Source: Vicia villosa
Lineage: Eukaryota > Streptophyta > Magnoliopsida > Fabales > Fabaceae
Assembly: GCF_029867415.1 (NCBI RefSeq)
Contig: NC_081183.1
Location: 39,328,655-39,392,654, forward strand
Reading direction: 5' to 3'
DNA length: 64,000 nt
Below are positions 31,508 through 42,704 of this stretch, piece by piece. The notes beneath the pieces are model-generated. The model was not told where the DNA came from, ran no database searches, and saw only the letters and a list, made by a program, of their open reading frames with translations. Every line of letters begins with the position of its first letter. The first letter of the stretch is position 1. Both the position numbers and the translations under genes were made by a program.

Positions 31508-34500
31508 TGTTGCACCCCAAAATTTGCCCTCTTTATTTGAGCTATAAGTTATTAATGACGTTTATTTCTTCATTCAAAAATTGAAGAAAAATAATAAAGA
31601 GTTTTCATGGGTTTAAGAAGATAAGGTGTGAAGAATGGTTTAAATAGTGGAAATACGAGAAAATTCACAAGTCCTATTTGAAAGGTGATATGAGCTAAGT
31701 TCCCGCGAGCCTTGATTGTTTCGACGATATCTACAACTTTCGTGTTCAGCTCGGAAGCCAATTCTTTGAGGAAGGTCGCCAAATTCGCAAATTATTTGAG
31801 ATTTCACAGTGAAAAACAGTGCTGAATGTAGGGTCTCGGACCTCGGAAAATTCATATCTCCTAATCCTCTCGTCGGATTCGCTTGAAAATTTAACTGGAG
31901 CTCCGTACCATCATTACCAAGATTTCATATGATCGTACCGAAGGCCAATTGTGCACTAAAAATTCCCATAATTTTAAGGATCATCGTGTTGTCTCGGTAA
32001 AAAGCGTGTTTTCGAGTATGTCGCGCCGAGTTCGAAAATTCATAACTTCTACGATTTTTATCGTATGAAGTCCATTCCGGTGGCATTTTCTTGGAAATTT
32101 CGTTAGCTTCGATTCTTCGTCACACATGCCTGTTCAGATTTTGAGCCAAAGATAGGGTTTTAGTGAGTTCTTTGAGCGGTACTCACAAAATTCTGCCCAG
32201 TCGCGCCAGATGAATCAACATTTCTCGTCATTCAAACGCGCATAATTTCTTCATCGCTTATCAGATTGAGACGATTATCGCGGCAACGAGTCCCGAATTT
32301 GGTCATCTTCGCAGTGGCATTGGTTTCGTTCCGGAATTCAGAGCCGAACCGAGTTTCCTTAAAAGCGAGCCAAAATAAGACGCACCAAGGGCAATTTGGA
32401 TATTTCGCGTTGACGATATATAAACTTTTTGCTCTTCACAAATCAAGGGGAGGACTCTCATAATTTCAATTTACCAAAAAGATCAAAAACACTTTCTCTC
32501 AATTCTCTCTCAATTCTCTCTCAATTCTCTTGAATCAAAACCACAAATTACATAAAACTTTCATCAAAAACTCATCAATCTTCAAGATCAAGAACATGGA
32601 TTGAAGAATTAAGATTCGAAGTTTGATTTTCTTCTCTCTCTCCTCAAATCTTGCGTGCCTCTACCTCTCTCTCACTTCGGATTTCGCTTTCGAGTTGTGT
32701 TCGCGTTCGTGTCATGTTCGCGTTCATATCGAATTCGTGTTCGCACTTCGGTTAGATCTTCATCTGGTAAGCTTTCGGATCTTGATTTAAGTGCTTAATT
32801 GTTGATTATTATGTGAATTCGAATCTAGATCTACCTCTTATTCTTGATTGATGATGGTTGATCGGTGAATTTGTTCATTTTTGCTTGAATTGATAATGAT
32901 CATGTGATTTGTGTTTAGATTTAATGTTTATTGCATGTAATTGATATCCGTTGATGATGAATTGTGATGCTCGTGTTTGAATCTGTGATTCGTTGATGAT
33001 TTTGTGTGCATAATTGTTGAGGTTCATATGTGTTGTTTGCGACGTACTCAACGTGTTTGTATAAATGCATGTGTTACACTTTCGATTGATATTTGCTTTG
33101 CTCGACGCGTCGCACTTAGCATAATTGTTTATATGTGATTCATTTGATTTGCGGATTTACTTATAGCATGAATATTCAATGTTTGTTCGCTTTGATTTCG
33201 AGTCGGAACGGTTTTGGATTGAGTGCGAATGGCTCCGAGGACTTAAAAATGCTTAAAAACTGGTTTTGCTACGCCAGGAACCGGGTTGTCCCAGGCGGGA
33301 ACCGGTTCCCACTCAATCCAAAATTGTTGATTCTCTGCCTTTTAGTACCAGGAACCGGGTTGTCCCTAGGTGGGAACCGGTTCCTGCGTTGTTTTTGCCC
33401 TCTGATTTGTGTGTTAGGAACCGGGTTGTCCCTAGGTGGGAACCGGTTCCAAGTAATTTGAAATGGGCTTGCTTCTGTGATTTAGTACCAGGAACCGGGT
33501 TGTCCCTAGGTGGGAACCGGTTCCCAGTTTTCTGCCTCTGGTTTTTAGTACTAGGAACCGGGTTGTCCTATGCAGGAACCGGTTCCTGTGTGTAATTTTT
33601 GTGTTTTCTTTTCTAACTTCAATCTTGCATAACTTTTTACTCGTACCTCTGATTTGCACGTACTTTATATCGTCGTAAAGCTTATGAGACGTACTATCTT
33701 ACTAGATGCTTTGTTTTCACTAATTTGTAGATCATCCATGTTTGATTTCTCTTTGATGTGTCATTATCCATTTCATGTTTACATTACTTGTCCGCTTCTT
33801 TTCGCTTTATAGTAATAACGCAATTCCGATTGCGATGTTTGTTATCTCTAACTTGTGTGCTAGTGTGCAAGGTTTTTGGATAGTCACCAACCGGCGCTTA
33901 TTGCTTGAGTGTTCCGCTTACTGGCGGAACACGATTTCTTTCGCTCGCATCGTGTTCTCATCCTAGAGACACGATCCTTTTACTTTATATCTGCTTATTT
34001 GGTTTGCTTGTTCCTCTTGCAGGTGTATTGTGATTGTACTCGACGCGCATGTCGACTTTCGTGTGCTTTCATGGCTAATCGGTGTGCTGACCATTTGCTT
34101 TTGCTTTGCTAGCTCGCTCACGGGATTCCTAGTTTACTCGCTCTCTTCGCTTTAGTTTATGGATTATCATCCGTTTGGTATTGATTCCGTTTCATTTTAT
34201 TTCTCTCGCACTTTATCGCTTTCTCGCATCATCCAATAACATGAGAAGTAGGACCTAGACATGCATCTCGCCAAGCCCTCGAAAGAGGCTCTGTTTTTGT
34301 GGGTGTGTTTACATTTGTGCTTTGCGGCAGGGAGTCACGGTGTAATAAGTCCTATATGGCACTCCGTTAAGTCCTCATGGAAGGCATACAGAAAGGGTTA
34401 GTAATCAACCCCCGCCTAGTCTCATCGATGTCCGTTCGGTATGCGCACGCTACGCGTTGCTTGCTTCCGAAGCAGCACAAGATATTGTTATCGAGTATGT

Positions 34501-35387
34501 CAGGAAAAGGGTTCATGTAGCCGGACCCCCGCCTTTCCTATAGCTCGCGTCGCTCGACGTTGATGCTCGGTGTACGCACGCACCGTTTTCCTTTACGATC
34601 CGTGACGGCTTGGTTGATGAGAGGGATCCGCTCCTCTTGTCTATGGCCCGATCATTTTCGCGAGGTCTAATGCTTGGTTGACTTCGGTTGAGTTGCTCCC
34701 CTTGGCTATGGCGGGACCGCTTTTCTACCATTCGGTCAGTACCGTTGGTTTGTTTGCTTCACGAGCGGAGCTCGTTTGTGTGATATTCTTGTGTGCTTTC
34801 CTTTTCCCCATAGGTTGCTATTTTTGTTTAGACTTGTACCCTTTGTATGATAACATTAGGTAGCAAGCTTTCCCCCTTAGCTTAGGTTTTCCTCATGCAT
34901 TCTTTAAAACACAAACCACACTCTTTGATTTTCTTTTCTTAAGAGCTTGTTATTTCCGCTCCATTCCCAAGCATAAGTCTCCAAAGGTCGAGCAGCGGAG
35001 TGCGAATGTAACTCGTTCACCTAAAAAACACAAAACAAACAGAAATTAGTTAGCCGAGCTACGGTACCTCTGATTCCGCAAAACGGATACGTAGGCAGCA
35101 GGGTAGGGCCCGTGCGAGCACAATCCTTTCTTTTCCCTACATTCTACATTCATTTTAGTCCAGATTAGCGTAGATTTGTTACACACCCATAGATTCAGAC
35201 ACAAGCGTGGATACCATCGAGTACGATGGGCGCGTGGGGTGCTAACACCTTCCCCTTGCGTAACCGACTCCCATACCCTTTTCTCTGGTCGTGAGACCGT
35301 TGTTTTGTTTTGTGGTTTGCTGGCATTCCCTTCCTTTTCAGGATAAATATGTTAGTGGCAACTCTGTTAATTTTCACGGTAGCGACA
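31508..35387 (+). mobile_element. Ogre solo LTR with target duplication CATAG
   Basis: A complete 3880-bp LTR from TGTTGCACCCC to GGTAGCGACA is flanked by CATAG at 31503-31507 and 35388-35392. There is no PBS or internal sequence on either side; both flanks are Athila ORF sequence that reads through in frame when the LTR and one CATAG are removed. This is the product of recombination between the two LTRs of a former full-length Ogre. It defines the true LTR ends for the whole family. It contains the TATA box at 32415-32424 and palindromic modules at 33273-33590. Confidence 0.95.
33273..33590 (+). repeat. Five palindromic GGAACCGGTTCC modules in solo LTR
   Basis: This is the counterpart of 11961-12280, with the same five units. 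Here the first unit has the intact GGAACCGGTTCC half that is mutated to GCACCGG in the other copy. Confidence 0.85.
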
Positions 35388-36732
35388 CATAGTCGTGTTG
35401 ATCTCTTTGCATTTCACGCATCAACATCATCATTTCGTTCTGACCCGCCTCAATCCTTTGATGACACTGAGTTTCTTCCTCGTGGTTGCGTATCATCTCT
35501 CTATACACATCATCTAGTGTGACTGGTTGATTCCTTCTTCGGGGTGGAGGTACAGATGGTCCTGCAACATTTTCAGGATTGGGTTGGGGGTTTTCATCAG
35601 GCTGGGGTTCTCCTTGATTCATTTCTTGTTCAACCTCGTCCACATTATCTGCATTATTTTGATTATCTTCTACGTTCTCACCAGGAGCAGGTGCGTCGAG
35701 ATCATAGATCCAATTGTCTCTACGGTCTATCCTAGTGATCTCGATGTTTGGCAGTATGACACTACGAATTTCCTTGTTTCGCACCATGAGGTTGTACCTT
35801 CCGTCTGGTCTTGATTTGATAAGGCGACCAACTCTGTAGTTATTGATATCCATAAAAAGGGGCGGTAGAGAAGGTAGATTTTCGAGCCTATCATTCAGGT
35901 CGAGGGCTCGAGCTATACCAGTGACAAGCCATCCTACACAGAATGGTGTGTTTTCTTCTCTTGATACGAGAGCTTGAATGTGAGACATAAGGAAGGTGCT
36001 GGCATTGATCCTACGATTGGCGAAGGCACAATAAAAGAAGTATAACTCCTTACCATTGAATGTGTTGATGTTGGTTCTTCCAAAGATTGTATTTGCTAAA
36101 ATGCGGTGGAAGTAATGCATAGTCGGGTTATGAATTTGTGAAGAGAAGCGCATGTCGGGAGTGACATTATCATTACCAAATATTCGACGCCATGTTTCAT
36201 TTGAGGCTCCTTGCCAGTCAAGCTCGGGTGGAATTCTATAGTTGGCTCCTTCAACACGTGGGAACCGAAAAAGAGCACTAATGCTTCCTTGATCCATGGT
36301 GTATTCTCAATTGAATAGTCCGAAGGTAGCGAATCCGATAAGGTTGTGAGAAGCGTCGGTGGGTGTGTTGTACATGTAAGATCTTAGGAACTCCAAGGTT
36401 AACGCCTCGTATATGGGGTAGTCGAGTGTGCTCACGAATGATAAACCCGTTTGCTAGAATAATATTTGCACACCGGTTTCGAACAGCCCCAAACTTCGCA
36501 AGCTATCGATATGGGCGAACCTTGATGCTTCCACCCCTCTCTGAGCGAAACTTCGGTATCGGTTTCGTTGAATTTCTCCCGCTTCTCCAATTCGGAAAAT
36601 AACACCGGGGAACTCTTCTTCGTTTTGGTTGTTGAGGTTAGCCATAGTAAATTTTCTGCTGGAAGTGTGAAAGAAATTGTAGAAGAAATAGCAGAAAAAT
36701 ACTTGTGGTTTATGGTTCTGTTTGTGGCAGTG

Positions 36733-36746
36733 GTATAATATATATA
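36733..36746 (-). promoter_or_regulatory. TATA-like box upstream of second ORF1-like gene
   Basis: The minus strand reads CTATATATATTATA, about 90 bases before the ATG at 36645, in a CT/CA-rich context. Upstream lies a GC-richer stretch (36905-36995) similar in character to the region before the TATA box of the Athila LTR. A separate internal promoter is plausible but unproven. Confidence 0.45.
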
Positions 36747-37616
36747 GCAGAAAATGAATGAATAGATTGAATGAGTGATGAATGGAATTAAGGTGAGGTT
36801 TGAATTGAAGTTGAAAATGGAAATTAATTCAGCACTGAGAAGTTTGAAATAGCAGAGAAACTGGTTGCTTCTGGGCTTGGAACAAACAAATGCACCTCTC
36901 TGCATTTAAGGAAGGCGCCGAACGAATGGAGGGAGGTTACGCCGACCGGCGTGGGGCCCATTCTGACGGACGGCAGACATGCATGTACATGCACGTGCTT
37001 CTGTCTTGCATGTTCTGTGTGTTGCACAGAGATTCCAATTTTTGCTTTTTTGACCAGAATGCATGCATTCTTAGTGGACCAACATAAATTGGTAAAAATA
37101 TCTTTGACTAGTAGTCAAAGTATTTAAATTAGGTGCATATAAAGTTCTCAGTAGCACATGATATCTATATCCTATACCAGTTGAATTTAAAGCAGTGCAG
37201 CAGTATAGGTAGCAGACAGAAAATGCATGTTGCGCTCAATAGATAAAGCTAATAGTAGTGCAATTTATTTCTAATAAAGCAATCTTTAGCAGATAAATTT
37301 TTTTAGACCCACTAATTTCTAACAATGCACACACAATATAAATTTAATTTAGCCGAGGGAACATATAGCAGAAAAAATAATGAAAACAGATTAAAGAAAA
37401 TGCTGAATTTTATTAGAATCAAAAACCGAAAATTAAAATTTTTGTCTTAAAAATAGAAATACTAACTAATTAAAATGCTGAAATTTGAAAAACTAAAAAT
37501 TTAAAACTTCTAAAACGGTAAATCCAAACTAAGCATTCTCTTCCCCCACACTTAAACTTGACGATGTCCTCATTGTCTAAATGTAAGAGTTAGAAATAAA
37601 AATTAGCGGTCTTCAA
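36747..37616 (-). other. Noncoding region between the two ORF1-like genes
   Basis: Directly downstream of the gene ending at 37617, the minus strand carries AAGTTTAAGTGTGGGGGAAG (about 37542-37561), a near copy of the element's polypurine tract. The rest is AT-rich, then GC-richer near 36905-36995. It does not match the Athila LTR, so the motif is not marking an LTR here. No ORF is supported. Confidence 0.6.
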
Positions 37617-38795
37617 TTAGCCACTTTTCGGAGGCGGGATGGACTGAAAGTGTTGATGAAAACTGTCGAGATTTGCCGTGACCAAATCCATAAATCCTTG
37701 GAATTCTCCTCGGAGTCTCCCTAAATCGGTACGAAGTACCGCAACGTCGTTCCGAAGGGTTTCTATAGCAGCAGCGTGGTCAACCATAGGCACATCCTCA
37801 TCAGGTGTAGTATCTATGTCATAGTAGTCAGTCGGTGTCCTCGGATCACTTTCTTCTTCCTCGAAGTCATTCTCACCTTGTCCTTCCAAGTCATAAATCC
37901 AATTTTCTTTCTTGTGAACACTTGTGAACCTAATGCAAGGTAGAGCAAAGTGATTAAATGGCTCATAGTTCACGAGAAGCTGATAAGGTGGAGACTCGTA
38001 GTTGCTAATCAGGCTCTTGTTGAAGCAAAACTCCGTGTCCATGGATTTGAATCCTCCATAAGGAATCAATTTAGCAAGCGGGCCTCTCAAAGATAAAGCA
38101 CGGGCGATCTTAGTGACAAGACCCCCTACAAGGATAGGACCGATGGTATCTTGGGCCAGAGTGGCCATCCTAGCAAGGATAAAGGAGACTCCCATAACCG
38201 GTGTGGCTTGGAAAACACACATCATAATGCCTAGCTCATCCTTAGTCACCGAAGTATCGCCCAAAGGTTTTCCAAGAAGTGTGAAAGCTAGAATCATCTG
38301 GAAATACCTAATGGCGGGATTGTGGATTTCCGAAGAGAGTCGTAGATCATTCTGGTTTCTACCAGATATGGTACTCCAAAAGTAGTCAACGATGTTATCA
38401 GGGAAGTACTCATCATCGACTTCTATCAAGGCATCCGTGCCTGTAGGATATCCTAGTAACTCGGCCAACTGACGGGTGGTGAAGAGGTAGGTGAATCCAA
38501 ACAATCTGAATGAAACCCTTCCTCTGTTGAAAACTAATCCAAGTCTAGGATCATATCGGAGGGAACTCAGAAACTCTAAGGTCAGGTTGCGGAAAGTGGG
38601 TGTACGGGTGGTAAGGAGATCCTCCCATCCAATCCGATGAAGTATAAAATGCACACTTTCTCGGATACCTAGAAATGTTAGAGTCGCATCATGCGAGAAA
38701 GCGGTGAGACCCATCTCACGTTGTGCCAGAATCTCATATCGTCTCTGCTGATCCTCACTCCCAAAAGTAACTACCATGTCATTAGTGAAATCCAT
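37617..38795 (-). CDS. First Athila ORF1-like gene, intact
   Basis: An uninterrupted 392-residue frame starting MDFTNDMVVTFGSEDQQ. It lies downstream of integrase, the env-like position of Athila elements. The middle part (LSSEIHNPAIRYFQMIL, LVGGLVTKIARALSL, KENWIYDLEG) resembles the Athila ORF-1 family and the second gene at 31318-36645. The C-terminal third is acidic, then a predicted coiled coil (about residues 330-380, with the ETLRNDVAVLRTDLGRLRGE pattern). No signal peptide or membrane segment is seen, so an envelope role is not supported. It is the only long undamaged retroelement protein gene here apart from the frameshifted LINE frames, notable beside the decayed pol. Confidence 0.82.
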   Translation of the reverse strand: MDFTNDMVVTFGSEDQQRRYEILAQREMGLTAFSHDATLTFLGIRESVHFILHRIGWEDLLTTRTPTFRNLTLEFLSSLRYDPRLGLVFNRGRVSFRLFGFTYLFTTRQLAELLGYPTGTDALIEVDDEYFPDNIVDYFWSTISGRNQNDLRLSSEIHNPAIRYFQMILAFTLLGKPLGDTSVTKDELGIMMCVFQATPVMGVSFILARMATLAQDTIGPILVGGLVTKIARALSLRGPLAKLIPYGGFKSMDTEFCFNKSLISNYESPPYQLLVNYEPFNHFALPCIRFTSVHKKENWIYDLEGQGENDFEEEESDPRTPTDYYDIDTTPDEDVPMVDHAAAIETLRNDVAVLRTDLGRLRGEFQGFMDLVTANLDSFHQHFQSIPPPKSG

Positions 38796-39045
38796 CTCTA
38801 AAGTCAGAAAAATGGTTAGTACCCTGGAATTTTTATAAAATCAGAAAGAAAAGTTTTAAGTTAGTATGATTTAAAACAAAGAGTTAGTATTTTGAAATAA
38901 GAGTGCAGAAAGAAAAGAAGATAAATTTTAATAAATCATTTTTAAAATTAAAATAATTTAACAGAAAATTAAAGTTAAAAGGTGGTTTGTCTCCCACGAA
39001 AGCGCTTTGTTTAACGTTGCAAGCTCGACGAATTGATTGTTAGTT
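38796..39045 (-). other. Spacer between Athila pol and first ORF1-like gene
   Basis: About 250 bp of AT-rich noncoding sequence separates the pol stop codon (39046-39048) from the ATG at 38795. It contains no recognisable signal. Confidence 0.6.
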
Positions 39046-41256
39046 CTACGACTCGACGATTAACTCTACGAGCTTAAGACTATCAGTGTAGTCTTTGTTT
39101 TCAACAATATGTGATTGTTTCAATCGCTGCCCGTTTACAATGAAGCTATCGCTCGATTTTCCTTTAATTTCGATAGCGCCACTCGGATATACTTAGGTAA
39201 CTTCGAATGGACCAGACCATCTTGAACAAAGTTTTCCTGGGAATAGCTTAAGTCGAGAATTAAACAGTAGCACCACATCTCCTTCATTGAATTCCTTCCT
39301 TGAGATGCGTTTATCGTGCCACTTCTTTGTTCTTTCTTTGTAAATCTATGCATTCTCGTAAGCATCCAATCTAATTTCTTCCAACTCGTTGATATCCAAT
39401 AGCCTTCTTTCGCCTGCGGCGGTGTAACTTAGGTTTAAGGTTTTTATTGCCCAGTAGGCTTTATGATCTAGTTCCACCGGTAAATGACAAGATTTACCAT
39501 ATACTAATTTGAAAGGCGTGGTTCCTATTGGTGTCTTGTAGGCGTTTCTATACGCCCATAGTGCTTCGTGTAACTTAGTTGACCAATCCTTCCTAGATGT
39601 GGCAACAGTCCTTTCAAGTATTTGCTTGATTTGTCTATTCGAGACTTCGACTTGTCCACTAGTTTGTGGGTGATAGAGCGTTTCTACACGGTGTCGGACT
39701 CCATATTTCACTAAGAGTTTTTCGAAAATTCTAGATATGAAGTGGGATCCTCCGTCGCTAATGACTAACCTTGGTACACCAAACCTCGGGAAGATTATAT
39801 TTTTGAATAGCCTAATAACTACTTGTGCATCGTTTGTGGGTGAGGCTACAGCTTCTATCCATTTAGATACGTACTCGACTGCGACAAGTATGTAGTTATT
39901 TCCAAAGGAAGATGGGAAAGGTCCCATAAAATAGATTCCCCACACATCAAAGGTTTCTACTTCTAAAATGCCCTTTTGTGGCATCTCATCTCGCCTAGAT
40001 ATGTTTCTAGTGCAGTGACATCGGTCGCAGTTTCTAATAGCGATGTGGACATCCTTCCACAGGTTGGGCCAAAAGAGACCTGCTTGCAGAATATTGGCGC
40101 AAGTCTTTGATGTGCTTGCGTGCCCACCATACGGAGAATCATGGCAATGATGTATTATGCTTTCTATTTCTTCTTCCGGAACACATCGGCGGAATATCCC
40201 ATCAGTGCCTCTCTTGAATAGCAAGGGTTCATCCCAGTAGTACTGTTTAAGGTCATGGAAGAACTTCTTCTTTTGTTGGTAAGTCATGTCGGGCGGAAGC
40301 ACTCTCGCTGCTAGGTAGTTGACGAAATCGGCATACCATGGCAGTGTGGTTCCGGTGCTTAGTGTCTTAACGGTTTGCGCTTTAGGTTGTTCCAATGTGT
40401 CGCTTTCGGATTCTAAATATGCTATTAAGCACTCATAAGGGAAATCATCGTTGATTGGTGTTTCGTTTGTCTTAATACCTTCCATCCTAGATAAATGGTC
40501 GGCTACAACGTTTTCGGTCCCTTTTTTATCTTTGATTTCTAAATCAAATTCTTGTAGTAGTAGGATCCACCTTAATAGTCTAGGTTTTGCATCTTGTTTA
40601 GCTAGTAGATACCTAATGGCTGCATGGTCGGTGTAAACTATTATTTTTGCTCCTATCAGATAGGAACGAAACTTATCTAACGCGAAGACCACGGCCAAGA
40701 GTTCCTTTTCGGTTGTGGCGTAATTCATTTACGCAGGGTCTAAGGTCCTACTTGCATAGCATATTTCGTGGAGTTTCTTATCTTTCCTTTGGCCTAAGAC
40801 AGCTCCTACAGCATAGTCGCTTGCATCACACATAATCTCAAATGGTAAATTCCAATCGGGTGGTTGCATTATGGGTGTGGATATCAGGGCTGTCTTTAAT
40901 ACTTCAAAGGCTTCTAAACATTCATCGTTGAAGTTAAACTCAACGTCTTTCATCAAGAGGCTAGTCAGAGGTTTAGAGATCTTAGAAAAGTCCTTTATGA
41001 ATCATCTCTAGAAACCTGCGTGTCCTAAGAAGCTTCGTATCTCTCTAACTGTTTTTGGGGGTTGGAGATTTTCTATTACTTCGATCTTAGCTTTATCGAC
41101 TTCAATTCCTCTTTCGGAGACTACGTGTCCAAGTACAATCCCTTGTTTAACCATAAAGTGACACTTTTCCCAGTTTAGGACGAGGTTAACTTGTACACAT
41201 CTGTCCAATACTTTTTCTAGATTTGAGAGACATCCTTCGAAATCTTCCCCACACAC
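39046..41256 (-). pseudogene. Athila pol: RT C-terminus, RNase H, integrase
   Basis: The frame starts in the RT palm and thumb (CEDFEGCLSNLEKVLDRC, EVREIRSFLGH-like REIRSFLGHAGF), then RNase H ([47 protein letters not shown]). Integrase has the zinc motif H...H...CDRCHC and a core where the first catalytic Asp is replaced by Tyr ([13 protein letters not shown], Asp expected). The second Asp (VISDGGSHF) and the Glu ([10 protein letters not shown]) are kept. Stops include TAA before MNYATTEK and TAG after DAYENA, both where Gln or Lys is expected. The protein ends at about 39046 (LVELIVES). It cannot catalyse integration. Confidence 0.88.
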
Positions 41257-42704
41257 ACAGAGAAGTCGTCCATAAAGACTTCCATGATGTTGTCTATGTA
41301 GTCAGCGAAAATTGACATCATGCATCTCTGAAATGTCGCAGGGGCGTTGCATAATCTTAAAGGCATTCGCCTATAAGCGAATGTTCAATAAGGGCACGTG
41401 AAGGTTGTTTTCTCTTGGTCGTCAGGTTGAATTGGGATTTGAAAGAATCCTGAGTAACCATCCAGGTAGCAGTAATAGGAATGTTTTGCTAAGAGTTCGA
41501 GCATTTGGTCAATAAAGGGAAGAGGGAGATTGTTTTTCCTTGTGGCTTTATTTAACTTATGATAGTCAATACACATCCTTGCTCCAGTCACCTTTATTTC
41601 GGCTATAGATTCGCTTGACTTGTTTACGGTAACTGTTATGCCTCCCTTCTTTGGTACACAATGGACCGAACTTACCCACTGACTATTGGAGATTGAATAT
41701 ATAATTCCAGCATTCAGAAGTTTGGTAACTTCATCTTTAACTACTGTGCTCAGGATAGGGTTAATCCTTCTTTGATGCTCCCTAGAGGATTTGCAATCTT
41801 CTTCCAACATGATGCAATACATACATATGGAAGGACTTATTCCTTTCAGATCAGCAATGTTATATCCTAACGCAGATGGATACTTTCTTAAAACTTGTAA
41901 TACCTTCTCGGTCTCTGTGGCTCCAAGCTCTGCGTTGATTATTACTGGTCTTCTGAGCTCATCGTCTAGATATTCATACCTAAGAGTCTTGGGTAATGGT
42001 TTAAGGTCCAAGGCTGGTTTCTTTGGGCAAGGCATAGGGTTGGGTGTTAAGGCTAAGCATTTGCTTAAACTATCGTCTCGGTATTCCGGACGCCAATTGT
42101 CATCTTCGAAAAGGGGCATCAGAATCTTTATAACTTCAGAGTATGATTCTTCTGATAATCCTATCTCTCTTACACATTCATCAATAACATCCACCAGATA
42201 ACATGTATCTTCTATAGCTGGGGCTTGAAGGAATTGTGTTAGAATAAACTCGACCTTCTCCTCACCTACTTCGAATGTCAACTTGCCTTTCTTTACGTCT
42301 ATAATGGCTCCAGCGGTAGCTAGGAAAGGTCTTCCTAAGATTATAGGAGTATTGACATCTTCTTTTATGTCCATAATTATGAAATCCGTAGGGATGAAGA
42401 ATTGTCCAATGCGGACGGGTACATTTTCAAGAACACCTACAGGATACTTGACAGATCGGTCTGCAAGTTGTACTAACATCTTGGTTGGTCTTAGATCTCC
42501 CATGTTTAGTTTCTCGCAAATGGACAAAGGCATTAGGCTAATACTAGCTCCTAAGTCGCATAAAGCCTTGTCTATGACAAAATTTCCTATATTGCAGGGT
42601 ATGGAGAAACTTTCGGGGTCTTTCAGCTTAGGTGGCATTTTATTTTGAATTATTGCACTACATTCAGCAGTGAGTGTTACGGACTCGTTGTCTTCTAATT
42701 TCTT
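41257..42704 (-). pseudogene. Athila protease and RT N-terminal half
   Basis: The protease (about 42638-42250) shows ALCDLGASISLMP and IILGRPFLATAGA; DLGAS is the Athila form of the active site. The RT part has WVSSVHCVPKKGG, MCIDYHKLNKATRKNNLPLPFID and FFQIPIQPDDQEKTTF. The frame ends in TGA after TCPY, where the family normally has Gly. A frameshift follows before the FMDDFSV box near 41270-41290. This part shares its frame with the gag fragment 42705-43046, separated only by a stop. Confidence 0.88.

Larger units (their letters stand above)
31318..36645 (-). pseudogene. Second Athila ORF1-like gene, split by the Ogre solo LTR
   Basis: The minus-strand frame starts at ATG 36645 (MANLNNQNEEEFPG), runs to 35393, and continues at 31507 down to a stop at 31318, about 480 codons in all. 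The solo LTR and CATAG duplication interrupt it after HDY; the frame resumes with AYWNDRS. Two further stops occur in the 5' part: TAG in codon 64 and TGA just before the MDQGSIS segment. Both are explained by C:G to T:A changes. The middle part (RFSSQIHNPTMHYFHRIL, WLVTGIARAL, ENWIYDL-like RDNWIYDL) resembles the gene at 37617-38795 and the Athila ORF-1 protein family. The C-terminus is Glu-, Gln- and Arg/Gly-rich. Function is unknown. A TATA-like box lies about 90 bp upstream. Confidence 0.82.
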
